This document shows positions 17,138 through 26,581 of a DNA stretch of 64,000 nucleotides, in pieces. The DNA lies in NCBI RefSeq assembly GCF_013409575.1, contig NZ_JACCCY010000001.1:62001-126000 (forward strand). The letters run 5' to 3'. The stretch is from Macellibacteroides fermentans (lineage in GTDB: Bacteria > Bacteroidota > Bacteroidia > Bacteroidales > Tannerellaceae). The notes beneath the pieces are model-generated. The model was not told where the DNA came from, did no database searches, and saw nothing but the letters and a program-made list of their open reading frames with translations. Numbering within the stretch: position 1 is the stretch's first letter; every line of letters begins with the position of its first letter. The translations under genes and the position numbers were made by a program.

Positions 17138-19198
17138 ATGCAAAAATATAACATTCTAGAACTAAATGAAAAACTTCTGACGGAATTGCAGTCAATTGCC
17201 TCAGAGTTAGGTATCAAGAAAGCCGAATCTTTAAAGAAAGAAGAGCTTGTCTATCGAATTCTTGATGAGCAGGCTATTTCATATGCAGGTATTCAGGCAG
17301 AAAAAGAAAAAGAAAAAGAGGCTAAAAAAGCCGAAAAACAACAAGCAAAAGCAAAAGCTCCTCAGGCTAAATCAGCAGCACCCAAGGCAAAAAGCCCTAA
17401 ACCTAATACAGATAAAGAGCCAAATGTCAAGCAAGTTGCTGTAAAAGAAACAAAATCAACCTTAGCTCCTCCGGTATTGAAATCTGCTGCAGAGACGAAA
17501 GCAGCACCAGAGGTAAAAGCTCAGGAGGTTAAGCCTGTGGTAGTTGAAACACCTGCCACTAAAGAGGTAAAGCCTATTGCTGAATCGCAGGAACGCAAGA
17601 AGAGAATTCGGATTGAGAAAAAGGAAAAGGTAGCTGGAGCAGCTGTTTCGGCAGATTCAAAAGATCAGACAGTAGTTGTTACAACAACTCCGGTTCAACC
17701 AGTTCAACAATCGGTTCAAAATACAATCGAATTTAAAGCAGAGAAAGAACAACCGGTTGCCGAAGCCGAAAAGAAGGTTACACCAACTGTTGAAGTGGCT
17801 GCCGATAAAGAAAAGGTAGAACAACAGGATGCCCCTGCTGCAACTGCTTCTGATGAACCTAAAAGAGTTGTATTCAGACACAGTGGTGCAGGAACCAGCT
17901 CCGTACTTGATCAGGTATTTCCATTCTCATCTACTCCTTCAAGACCAGAAGCTCCCAAAGCTGCTCAACCAGAAAATCATGCTCGTCAGCAGAACCAACG
18001 CCAAGCCAATTTTAATAATCCAAGAAATGCATCTCAGCCTGTAGCTTCACAGGAGAAGCCATATGAATTTGATGGAATACTGATTGGTACGGGTGTATTG
18101 GAGATGATGCCGGATGGTTATGGATTCCTTCGTTCATCTGATTATAATTATCTTACTTCGCCGGATGATGTATACGTTTCTCAGTCTCAGATCAAACTGT
18201 TTGGTTTAAAAACAGGAGATGTGGTAGAAGGAGCCATACGTCCTCCAAAGGAAGGTGAAAAGTATTTTCCACTTGTTAAAGTGGATAAAATCAATGGCCG
18301 TACTCCCGAAGAAGTTCGCGACAGGGTACCGTTTGATCATCTTACCCCTTTATTCCCGGATCAGAAGTTCATGCTTACTGCCCGAAATACTCCAAAAGTA
18401 TATGATAAGATTGCAGTTCGTGTGGTAGATTTATTCTCACCCATTGGAAAAGGACAACGCGGACTTATCGTTGCACAGCCTAAAACTGGTAAGACAATGT
18501 TACTTAAGGATATTGCCAATGCAATTGCAGCCAACCATCCAGAGGTATATATGATTGTTTTATTGATTGACGAACGTCCTGAAGAGGTTACGGATATGGC
18601 CCGTAGCGTAGATGCAGAGGTAATTGCTTCTACATTTGACGAACCGGCTGAGCGCCATGTGAAAATTGCCGAAATTGTTCTGAATAAGGCAAAACGAATG
18701 GTTGAATGCGGACATGATGTTGTTATTTTGCTTGACTCTATCACTCGTCTGGCACGTGCTTATAATACAGTACAGCCGGCTTCGGGTAAAGTATTGTCGG
18801 GTGGGGTGGATGCCAATGCACTTCAGAAACCAAAACGTTTCTTCGGTGCTGCCCGTAATATCGAAAACGGAGGTAGTCTTACTATTCTTGCCACCGCTTT
18901 AACTGAAACTGGTTCAAAAATGGATGATGTTATTTTTGAAGAGTTTAAAGGTACAGGTAACATGGAGCTTCAGCTTGATAGAAAATTATCTAATAAGCGT
19001 ATTTATCCAGCTGTAGATATAACGGCTTCAAGTACAAGACGTGATGATCTTCTGCAGGATGAAGCCACATTAAATCGTATGTGGATCTTACGTAAATATC
19101 TTTCGGATATGAACTCGCTGGAAGCAATGGAGTTTGTTAAGAAACGTATGGAGCAAACCTACGATAACATGGAATTTCTGGCTTCTATGAACGGATAA
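17138..19198 (+). CDS. rho: Transcription termination factor Rho with long disordered insert
   Basis: A hexameric RNA helicase that ends transcription, about 686 residues compared with ~420 in E. coli. Order: Rho N-domain helix bundle (residues 1-45, [20 protein letters not shown]); a ~260-residue Lys/Glu/Ala/Pro/Gln-rich low-complexity insert; the cold-shock-like RNA-binding domain from about residue 308 ([18 protein letters not shown]); and the RecA-type core with Walker [41 protein letters not shown] and [10 protein letters not shown] start at 17117 is possible but adds only seven residues; ATG 17138 begins the conserved [10 protein letters not shown] disordered Rho insert of this kind has been reported to drive condensate formation in Bacteroides thetaiotaomicron. 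Confidence 0.97.
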   Translation: MQKYNILELNEKLLTELQSIASELGIKKAESLKKEELVYRILDEQAISYAGIQAEKEKEKEAKKAEKQQAKAKAPQAKSAAPKAKSPKPNTDKEPNVKQVAVKETKSTLAPPVLKSAAETKAAPEVKAQEVKPVVVETPATKEVKPIAESQERKKRIRIEKKEKVAGAAVSADSKDQTVVVTTTPVQPVQQSVQNTIEFKAEKEQPVAEAEKKVTPTVEVAADKEKVEQQDAPAATASDEPKRVVFRHSGAGTSSVLDQVFPFSSTPSRPEAPKAAQPENHARQQNQRQANFNNPRNASQPVASQEKPYEFDGILIGTGVLEMMPDGYGFLRSSDYNYLTSPDDVYVSQSQIKLFGLKTGDVVEGAIRPPKEGEKYFPLVKVDKINGRTPEEVRDRVPFDHLTPLFPDQKFMLTARNTPKVYDKIAVRVVDLFSPIGKGQRGLIVAQPKTGKTMLLKDIANAIAANHPEVYMIVLLIDERPEEVTDMARSVDAEVIASTFDEPAERHVKIAEIVLNKAKRMVECGHDVVILLDSITRLARAYNTVQPASGKVLSGGVDANALQKPKRFFGAARNIENGGSLTILATALTETGSKMDDVIFEEFKGTGNMELQLDRKLSNKRIYPAVDITASSTRRDDLLQDEATLNRMWILRKYLSDMNSLEAMEFVKKRMEQTYDNMEFLASMNG

Positions 19199-19211
19199 TT
19201 TTCCAAATAGT

Positions 19212-19260
19212 ATAAAAAGAAAAAGGGCGTCTCTAAGCAGTGATGCCCTTTTCTTTTTAT
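19212..19260 (+). terminator. Terminator of rho, overlapping the next promoter
   Basis: An arm from ATAAAAAG through AAAAAGGGC pairs with GCCCTTTTCTTTTTAT; one A is bulged. The T-rich 3' arm supplies the termination tract, and its last bases are also the start of the HTCS -7 box. The A-rich 5' arm makes it usable on both strands. Confidence 0.85.
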
Positions 19261-19265
19261 ATTTG
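19258..19265 (+). promoter_or_regulatory. -7 box, HTCS promoter
   Basis: TATATTTG overlaps the rho terminator by three bases and lies 26 bases before the HTCS ATG. Confidence 0.65.
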
Positions 19266-19291
19266 CAATGCAATACTGAAATCAACAACAG

Positions 19292-22200
19292 ATGAATAAG
19301 ATAAAACCACTACTATATTTTTTCGTATGGCTTGTTTTGCCTCAAATTCTTTTCTCTCAAACCGGAGAAGACAATTATAAATTTAATCGCGTAGATGTTG
19401 GAAGCGGACTTTCAAACAGTGAAGTGAAATGTGTTTATAAGGATAAAACCGGTTTTATCTGGTTTGGAACACCATCCGGATTAAATCGATACGACGGATA
19501 CGAAATTACGATTTATAAACATAATCTGCAGGACAATGCAAGTAGCTATAATAATGATATTCTGCGAATACAGGAAGCAGAAGATGGACTGCTGTGGCTA
19601 ACTACACGAGCCGGTTATGCAATCTATAATCCTTTAAAAGAGCAGTTTGAAGAGGACTTGCACAGTATCTTCAACAAGTTTGCCGGAGTTACTTCTTTTA
19701 CAAATTTGTATATTGATCTGGGGAAAAATTATTGGTTTATCACTCCCGAAGATGTTCGCCTGTACGATGTAAAAAAGAAAAAACTAATTATAAACAAGCA
19801 AGGTGGCGCCGGGAACCTCAGTACCGGTATAATTACAGATATAAAGCAAAGCAGTAACCGTTACTGGTTTTTGTTCGATAATGGCTTGGTTGAATGCATG
19901 GATGCGCAGACACATAAAATTATCAAACGAGACAGCTCTATGTTACAAAAAATAAAAATGCGAAATCTGGTCGATATGCGTTTATTTGTAGATAGTGCAG
20001 GCGACTTATGGATGTATGGTATTGGCGAACATTTTGGATTGGGTTATTATAATGTGCAGCAAAACAAATGGCATGTGTATTCCGAAACAGCAAATGCTCC
20101 GTATCGGATAACAAAAAATATTGTTACATCTGTTGATGAAGACGACAAAGGTTTAATTTGGATTGGTACCGATCATGGAGGCATTAATATAGTAAATAAG
20201 AAATCCGGCAAGATTACCTATCTTTCTCATAATGAGAAAAATCAATTTAGTATCACTCAGAATACCGTTAAATGCTTATACCGTGATGATACAGGTATCA
20301 TGTGGGTAGGGACCTATAAGATGGGGGTATGTTATTATCATGAAAGTGTTTTTAAATTTAAATCAGTTACAGAAAAAGCTGAGTTGCCATATAATGATAT
20401 AAATTGTTTTCATGAAACTTCCGATGGTAATATCTGGATTGGAACCAATGGTGGCGGACTAATTTATTTTGACAGGAAAAATGAAAGATATATAAATTAT
20501 CCGCATCGCCCGGGAGATCCTAACAGCCCTTCTGGAAATGTTATCGTTAGTCTGTCCGGCGATTCGCAAGGCCGGCTCTGGATTGGTTATTACCTGGAGG
20601 GACTGGATTGTTTTGATGGCAAGAAGTTTACGCATTACGGATTTAATCCAAATAATCCGGATGTACTTACAGATAACAACATATGGGATATCATGAACGA
20701 TACCTCTGGTAATTTATGGGTGGGTACTCTGCGGGGAGGTGTGGTTGTAATAGATGCTGCAACAGGGAAACGATTAAAGCATTTTATTACGGATGGATCG
20801 GTCTATTCAATAATCCAGAAGAAATCTGGTGAAATTCTGATTGGTGCTCAAAGTGGATTATGGATATATAATGTTGCAGCTGATAAACTAGAACAATATG
20901 AACCTGGATTATTTAATAAAATGCAGCTCAGCAAATATGATATTAATAATCTTTACGAAGATAGCAGGGGATTGTTGTGGATAGGAACGCGCAATGGATT
21001 AATTATGTTTAATGCTTATACACGCGACATGCGTACATTTAACGTAAAGGATGGTCTTTCTGCAGACTTGGTTCAAAGTATTCAGGAAGATGCGGATCAT
21101 AACCTATGGATCGGTACTAATAGTGGTTTGTCTTGTGTAAAGGTTACAACAGCCAATGAAACTCCAGGTTATTTCTTTAAGATAGTTACTTACGACCGTT
21201 CGGAAGGGTTGCAAGGTGAAATGTTTAATTACAATGCTGCTTATATTACTTCGAAACAGGAATTAATTTTTGGGGGTTCTTTAGGATTCAACATCTTTAC
21301 ACCCAATGCCATTATTTATAATAGCAATAAACCTAAAGTAGTAATAACTGATTTTCAGCTTTATAATAAAAGTTTGAAACCCGGAGAAAAATATAATGGT
21401 CGTACCATTTTAAAAGAGAGTATTACCCATACTCAAGAGATCGAATTAGATTATTCCGATAATTACTTCTCCATAGTATTTGCAGCACTTGATTATTGTA
21501 TGCCAAACAAATCGCGTTTTTATTATAAATTGGATGGCTTTAATACACAATGGCTGGAAGCCGACGGAATAGGTCGTAAAGTTACCTATACAAACCTAAA
21601 CCCGGGAAAATATACCTTCTATTTAAAAGCGGTGAACAATGATGGCCTCGAGAGCGAAAATCCTATTAAATTACTCATAACGGTTCGTCCTCCTTTTTGG
21701 CAGACTGCTTGGGCTTATGCCTTTTATTTACTTGTTATTTTGTCTCTGATTTACTACTACATAAAGTATTCAACCAGAAGAGCAGAAAAGAAACTGGCCT
21801 ATGCCAGAGAGAAAATGCGAACATCGCAACAATTGGAGTTGGACGAAATTAAATTACGTTTCTTTACAAATATTAGTCACGAATTCCGTACTCCGCTAAC
21901 GCTAATTCTAACGCCATTGGAAGAGCTTTTAAAGAAGAAGGAGAATTCGGACGAAAAAGAAATGCTGCTTATAATTCGTAAAAACGCAAAGAATCTATTG
22001 AATCTGGTAAATCAACTGCTGGATTTCCGTAAATTAGATGTTAACGGCCATACCTTGCAGCCTTCTGTAGGAGATATAGTTCTTTTTGTAAAGGATTTAT
22101 GTAGTTCATTCAATGAATTGATGCAGCGAAAATCGATTAAGTTTTCCTTTACATCTTCCATCGATCATTTGTATGCCAGATTTGATGAAGATAAGTTGTC

Positions 22201-23401
22201 TAAGGCGTTGTTGAATATTTTATCCAATGCACATAAGTTTACGCCGGCTAATGGAGAGGTAAAGGTAAATATGGAACTTGTTGAATTACCAGATAATAAA
22301 ACAGAGAAGTCGATACGGATTCGTATTTCTGATTCGGGAATTGGAATTCCAACTGATAAACTCGACAAAATATTTGAACGTTTCTATCAGATTAAAAGTG
22401 CCGACACTAACTCGTATCAAGGTAGTGGCATAGGCCTCCATTTAGCTAAAGAATTTATAAATCTGCATGGCGGTGATATTGAGGTTGAAAGTGAAATGGG
22501 TAAAGGGAGCTGCTTTACTGTTACCATACCCTATAAAGAGGGTGATGTGCCTGAACAAATTTCCGTAAAAGGAAATGATGACATGCTTGAAAATGAAACG
22601 TTGACCGAAGAAAAAGATGAACAACTTCAATCTCTTCCCAAAATTTTATTGGTGGAAGATAATGATGACTTCCGCGATTTTGTTGCAGAAAGGCTTCGGC
22701 ATCATTATGTAGTTTTAAAGGCTTCTGATGGAATGGAGGGAATGGCGATTGCTCTGAAAGAAATACCAGATATTATAGTAAGTGATGTTATGATGCCTAA
22801 AATGGATGGCGTAGAGATGAGTAAAGCCTTGAAAGCTGATATCAGAACGTCGCATGTTCCAATTATCTTACTTACCGCCAAGAGTGGTGAAGAGAGTAAG
22901 TTGGAAGGATTGATGGCCGGAGTAGACGATTATATAACAAAACCATTTAATCTGGAAATTCTTAAACTCAAAATTCACAATATCATTGAAGGACGAAAGA
23001 GCATCCAATCTATGTTCAAGCAGCATATTAAAATAGAGCCATCTAAGATTTCGGTCAGCTCTCTTGATGATAAACTAATTAAAAAAGCACTGGATTATAC
23101 GGAAGCAAATATTTCCAATCCGGAATTTTCAGTCGAAGAGCTAAGTAGGGAGTTGGGTATGAGCCGTGTCCATCTGTATAAAAAGCTATTATCCATTACC
23201 GGAAAGACTCCTATTGAGTTTATCAGGGTGATTCGTCTTAAGCGTGCCGCTCAGCTTTTAGAGGAGAGTCAACTGTCTGTATCTGAAATTGCCTATGAGG
23301 TTGGGTTTAATAATCCGAAGTATTTCCGTAAGTACTTTAAAGATGAATTTGATGTATTGCCTTCGCAATATGGTAATCGTAAAGGGGCGGTAGACGAGTA
23401 A
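19292..23401 (+). CDS. Hybrid two-component system regulator (HTCS)
   Basis: A one-protein signal transduction system of 1369 residues. A signal peptide (MNKIKPLLYFFVWLVLPQIL) precedes a periplasmic two-beta-propeller sensor built from Reg_prop repeats (GFIWFGTPSGLNRYDG, GLIWIGTDHGGINIV, GLLWIGTRNGLIMFN and others) and a Y_Y_Y domain ending near residue 800. A single membrane segment follows (~805-828), then HisKA with phospho-acceptor His 863 (NISHEFRTPLTLILTP), HATPase with DSGIGIP and GSGIGLHLAKE, a receiver with Asp 1165 (SDVMMPKMDG) and an AraC-type HTH at the C-terminus. HTCSs sense oligosaccharides and switch on linked glycan-degradation genes, here most likely the GH31 gene just downstream. 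Confidence 0.96.
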   Translation: MNKIKPLLYFFVWLVLPQILFSQTGEDNYKFNRVDVGSGLSNSEVKCVYKDKTGFIWFGTPSGLNRYDGYEITIYKHNLQDNASSYNNDILRIQEAEDGLLWLTTRAGYAIYNPLKEQFEEDLHSIFNKFAGVTSFTNLYIDLGKNYWFITPEDVRLYDVKKKKLIINKQGGAGNLSTGIITDIKQSSNRYWFLFDNGLVECMDAQTHKIIKRDSSMLQKIKMRNLVDMRLFVDSAGDLWMYGIGEHFGLGYYNVQQNKWHVYSETANAPYRITKNIVTSVDEDDKGLIWIGTDHGGINIVNKKSGKITYLSHNEKNQFSITQNTVKCLYRDDTGIMWVGTYKMGVCYYHESVFKFKSVTEKAELPYNDINCFHETSDGNIWIGTNGGGLIYFDRKNERYINYPHRPGDPNSPSGNVIVSLSGDSQGRLWIGYYLEGLDCFDGKKFTHYGFNPNNPDVLTDNNIWDIMNDTSGNLWVGTLRGGVVVIDAATGKRLKHFITDGSVYSIIQKKSGEILIGAQSGLWIYNVAADKLEQYEPGLFNKMQLSKYDINNLYEDSRGLLWIGTRNGLIMFNAYTRDMRTFNVKDGLSADLVQSIQEDADHNLWIGTNSGLSCVKVTTANETPGYFFKIVTYDRSEGLQGEMFNYNAAYITSKQELIFGGSLGFNIFTPNAIIYNSNKPKVVITDFQLYNKSLKPGEKYNGRTILKESITHTQEIELDYSDNYFSIVFAALDYCMPNKSRFYYKLDGFNTQWLEADGIGRKVTYTNLNPGKYTFYLKAVNNDGLESENPIKLLITVRPPFWQTAWAYAFYLLVILSLIYYYIKYSTRRAEKKLAYAREKMRTSQQLELDEIKLRFFTNISHEFRTPLTLILTPLEELLKKKENSDEKEMLLIIRKNAKNLLNLVNQLLDFRKLDVNGHTLQPSVGDIVLFVKDLCSSFNELMQRKSIKFSFTSSIDHLYARFDEDKLSKALLNILSNAHKFTPANGEVKVNMELVELPDNKTEKSIRIRISDSGIGIPTDKLDKIFERFYQIKSADTNSYQGSGIGLHLAKEFINLHGGDIEVESEMGKGSCFTVTIPYKEGDVPEQISVKGNDDMLENETLTEEKDEQLQSLPKILLVEDNDDFRDFVAERLRHHYVVLKASDGMEGMAIALKEIPDIIVSDVMMPKMDGVEMSKALKADIRTSHVPIILLTAKSGEESKLEGLMAGVDDYITKPFNLEILKLKIHNIIEGRKSIQSMFKQHIKIEPSKISVSSLDDKLIKKALDYTEANISNPEFSVEELSRELGMSRVHLYKKLLSITGKTPIEFIRVIRLKRAAQLLEESQLSVSEIAYEVGFNNPKYFRKYFKDEFDVLPSQYGNRKGAVDE

Positions 23402-23503
23402 TTTTACATTTTAGGTATACTTATGAAACAAAAGATTCCCCCCATGTAACAAAGTATCCTTGCTGCTTTAACATCAGGCATAAAGGAAGATAAAGCTTAA
23501 ACA

Positions 23504-23511
23504 TATCTTTG
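23504..23511 (+). promoter_or_regulatory. -7 box, GH31 promoter
   Basis: TATCTTTG, a perfect TAnnTTTG match 62 bases before the GH31 ATG. The final G is also the first base of the hairpin at 23511-23549. Confidence 0.65.
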
Positions 23512-23549
23512 CATCAGTCGTTTATCAGACGACTGATGCAATTTTTTTT
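23511..23549 (+). terminator. Terminator of HTCS transcript fused to the GH31 promoter
   Basis: GCATCAGTCGT and ACGACTGATGC form a perfect 11-bp stem with a 7-base loop, followed by an eight-T run. Transcripts from the HTCS gene would carry the whole hairpin and stop here. Transcripts from the overlapping promoter should start inside the 5' arm and so lack it. It may also be a regulator-binding palindrome. Confidence 0.8.
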
Positions 23550-23573
23550 AGTTTAATCTTTAAATTTAGTGCA

Positions 23574-26408
23574 ATGTTTAAGAAGCTGCTCTGTTTTGCT
23601 TTACTTTCCTTAATTCTCTTTTCTTGTAGTTCTTCATATGAGAAGGTTGTTGATGGTGTTATTATTCATCTTAATAAAACGGATGGAAATGCCAGACTAC
23701 TTAAATTAACTGTTGTCAATGATAAAGTAATACGCGTTTCGGCTACTGCTGCTGATACCTTTTCAACGGCAAAAAGCTTGGTAGTGGATGAGCTGCCTGT
23801 TTTTAACGACTGGAAACTTGTCGAAAAGGATGGTAAAGTTGTTATAGAGACGGCTTCACTAAGGGCATTCGCCGATCTTAAAACTGGAGAGGTAGAATTT
23901 AAGGATCTGGATGGAAATACAATTTTACAAGAAAACAAAGGTGGCGGCAAAACATTTATTCCAGTCGAAATTGAAGGTACAAAAGGGTACAATATTCGTC
24001 AGGTGTTTGAATCACCTAACGACGAGGCATTCTATGGATTAGGTCAGCATCAGGCCGATGAGTTCAATTATAAAGGCAAGAATGAAATTCTCTTTCAATA
24101 TAATACCAAAGTTTCTATTCCTGTTATTGTTAGTAATAAGAATTATGGAATATTCTGGGATAATTACTCTGTAACTAAGTTTGGTGATCCACGTGATTAC
24201 GCTCAATTATCTGACTTGAAATTGTTTGATAAAGATGGAAATGAGGGTGGTTTAACAGCAACCTATATGGTTAATGGAGATGCAAATAATGTATTTGTAT
24301 CGCGTATTGAAAATACAATAGATTATGAAAATCTTACTACTGTAAAGAAATTCCCTGCTGATTTCCCATTCTACAATTCAAAAATTACCTGGGAGGGCGA
24401 GATACAATCAGATGACTCGGGTGTACATCGCTTTTTACTGTATTATGCAGGCTATACAAAAATCTGGATAGATGGACAGCTGATGGCCGCAAAATGGCGT
24501 ACAGCCTGGAATCCTTCTGTTGCCAAATTTGGAGTATCCATGGAGGCCGGAAAAAAATACCATATAAAACTTGAATGGCTTCCGGATGGTGGAGTATCCT
24601 ATATCGGCTTAAAGTTTTTATCGCCTGTAGACCCTTCAGAACAAAATAAGCTTTCGCTTTCTTCCGAAATAGGTGATCAGATTGAATATTACTTCATAAA
24701 GGGAGATTCAATGGATGATGTTATGAAAGGATACCGTGGAATAGCTGGAAAAGCTCAGGTTATGCCTAAATGGGCAATGGGTTTCTGGCAAAGCAGGGAA
24801 CGCTATAAAACTCAGGATGAATTGCTTGATGCTCTTAAGGAATTACGTCGCAGAGAAATTCCGGTAGATAATATGGTTGTTGACTGGAGTTATTGGCCAC
24901 AAGAATCATGGGGTAGCCACGAGTTTGATGCAGCCAGGTTTCCTGATCCAAAAGGTATGGTGGATAATGCGCATGCATTAAATGCAAAAGTGATGATTTC
25001 TGTTTGGCCTAAATTTTATGAAACAACAGAGCATTACAAAGAATTTGATAAAAAAGGCTGGATGTATCAACGTGCTGTAAAAGACAGTATAAAAGATTGG
25101 ATTGGTCAGGGTTATGTAGGTTCGTTTTACGATGCTTACAGTGAAGGAGCCCGCGATCTGTTTTGGAAACAAATGGAGGAGCACCTCTATTCTAAAGGAT
25201 TTGATGCTTGGTGGATGGATGCCTCTGAACCGGATATTCTTTCCAATGCGAGTATAGAGTATCGTAAGGAGTTGATGACACCAACGGCCATGGGCCCGTC
25301 TGCCAAATATTTTAATACGTATGCGCTTATGAATGCGATGGCGATATATAAAGGACAACGGTCGGTCGATAATAATAAACGTGTGTTCTTGTTAACCCGT
25401 TCTGGTTTTGCCGGATTACAAAAGTATGGTGCGGCTACCTGGAGTGGAGATATTGGTACACGATGGGAAGATTTCAAAGCTCAGATTTCTGCCGGATTAA
25501 ATCATTCTCTTTCCGGTAATCCGTATTGGACCATGGATATTGGTGGTTTCTGTGTTGAGAAGCGTTATGAAAGGGCGAAAGAGGGTTCGGAGGATATTAA
25601 AGAATGGCGTGAATTAAACAGCCGTTGGACACAATTTGGCGCCTTTGCTCCATTATTCCGTACACATGGTCAGTTCCCATATAGAGAAGTGTATAATATT
25701 GCTCCGGCAACCGATCCAGCCTACAAGAGCATTGTCTACTACGACAGATTGCGTTATCGCCTTATGCCTTACATTTATACAATGGCCGGAGAAGTATATT
25801 TGAACGATTACACAATCATGCGTCCGATGGTGATGGATTTTGGTTCCGACGCTAAAGTAAACGATCTGGGTGATCAGTATATGTTTGGTCCAAGTTTTCT
25901 TGTTTGTCCGGTTTACACCTATAAAGCCCGTTCCCGCGAAGTTTATTTCCCTCAGAATAGCGGATGGTACGATTTTTATAATGGAAATTATACTGCAGGC
26001 GGTCAAAATAAGATGGTTGATGCACCTTACGAGCGGATGCCCTTGTTTGTAAAGGAAGGATCTATCGTCCCCATTGGTGAGCCGATTCAATATGCATCCG
26101 AAAAACCTGCAGCTCCAATTACGATTTATGTTTACACAGGTAAGAATGCATCGTTTACTTTGTATGAAGATGAAGGTACAAATTATAATTACGAAAAGGG
26201 ACAGTATACAACAATTCCTTTCGTATACGATGATAAATCTAAAGAATTAACCATTGGCGAACGAAAAGGAGACTTTGACGGCATGGTGAAAGAGCGTACA
26301 TTCCATATTGTATTTGTTGGGAAGGATACACCGAAAGGATTTGACACAAATCCGGTTCCCGATAAAACGGTACAGTATAATGGAACACAACTGAAAATTA
26401 ACAGATGA
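23574..26408 (+). CDS. GH31 alpha-glycosidase lipoprotein with PA14 insert (alpha-xylosidase-like)
   Basis: A 944-residue glycoside hydrolase of family 31. The N-terminus MFKKLLCFALLSLILFSCSS is a lipoprotein signal, so the enzyme is membrane-anchored outside the cytoplasm. An N-terminal beta-sandwich (EAFYGLGQHQADEFNYKG) is interrupted by a PA14 domain at about residues 255-360 (WEGEIQSDDSGVHRFLLYYA, IWIDGQL). The TIM barrel has nucleophile Asp 549 in WWMDASEPD and acid/base Asp 626 in WSGDIGTRWEDF. The PA14-in-GH31 layout is that of xyloglucan alpha-xylosidases from Cellvibrio and Bacteroides, so removal of alpha-1,6-xylose is the best guess; other alpha-glucosidase activities remain possible. 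No SusC/SusD genes are adjacent. Confidence 0.93.
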   Translation: MFKKLLCFALLSLILFSCSSSYEKVVDGVIIHLNKTDGNARLLKLTVVNDKVIRVSATAADTFSTAKSLVVDELPVFNDWKLVEKDGKVVIETASLRAFADLKTGEVEFKDLDGNTILQENKGGGKTFIPVEIEGTKGYNIRQVFESPNDEAFYGLGQHQADEFNYKGKNEILFQYNTKVSIPVIVSNKNYGIFWDNYSVTKFGDPRDYAQLSDLKLFDKDGNEGGLTATYMVNGDANNVFVSRIENTIDYENLTTVKKFPADFPFYNSKITWEGEIQSDDSGVHRFLLYYAGYTKIWIDGQLMAAKWRTAWNPSVAKFGVSMEAGKKYHIKLEWLPDGGVSYIGLKFLSPVDPSEQNKLSLSSEIGDQIEYYFIKGDSMDDVMKGYRGIAGKAQVMPKWAMGFWQSRERYKTQDELLDALKELRRREIPVDNMVVDWSYWPQESWGSHEFDAARFPDPKGMVDNAHALNAKVMISVWPKFYETTEHYKEFDKKGWMYQRAVKDSIKDWIGQGYVGSFYDAYSEGARDLFWKQMEEHLYSKGFDAWWMDASEPDILSNASIEYRKELMTPTAMGPSAKYFNTYALMNAMAIYKGQRSVDNNKRVFLLTRSGFAGLQKYGAATWSGDIGTRWEDFKAQISAGLNHSLSGNPYWTMDIGGFCVEKRYERAKEGSEDIKEWRELNSRWTQFGAFAPLFRTHGQFPYREVYNIAPATDPAYKSIVYYDRLRYRLMPYIYTMAGEVYLNDYTIMRPMVMDFGSDAKVNDLGDQYMFGPSFLVCPVYTYKARSREVYFPQNSGWYDFYNGNYTAGGQNKMVDAPYERMPLFVKEGSIVPIGEPIQYASEKPAAPITIYVYTGKNASFTLYEDEGTNYNYEKGQYTTIPFVYDDKSKELTIGERKGDFDGMVKERTFHIVFVGKDTPKGFDTNPVPDKTVQYNGTQLKINR

Positions 26409-26475
26409 AATAATAACCACTACTGATTTTTTTTTGAAGACTAAGGTTAACAAATTTTGAGTAAACACTAATGAT

Positions 26476-26513
26476 GACTGCAGCCTATGCGATATAGGTT
26501 GCAGTCTTTTTTT
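26476..26513 (+). terminator. Terminator of the GH31 gene
   Basis: GACTGCAGCCTAT pairs with ATAGGTTGCAGTC (one G.T pair) around GCGAT and is followed by seven T. Confidence 0.92.
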
Positions 26514-26533
26514 GATACACTTTATTTTATTTA

Positions 26534-26541
26534 TACCTTTA
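26534..26541 (+). promoter_or_regulatory. Probable -7 box, murB promoter
   Basis: TACCTTTA differs from TAnnTTTG in the last base only. It lies 40 bases before the murB ATG and just after the GH31 terminator. Confidence 0.45.
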
Positions 26542-26581
26542 CGCAATTTTAGTTTTATACATAAAAGGAAATAATTAAATA

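Noticed and set aside
19292-26408. Polysaccharide utilisation locus with SusC/SusD
   Set aside because: Only the HTCS regulator and one GH31 enzyme are present; no TonB-dependent SusC-like or SusD-like gene is found in the window.
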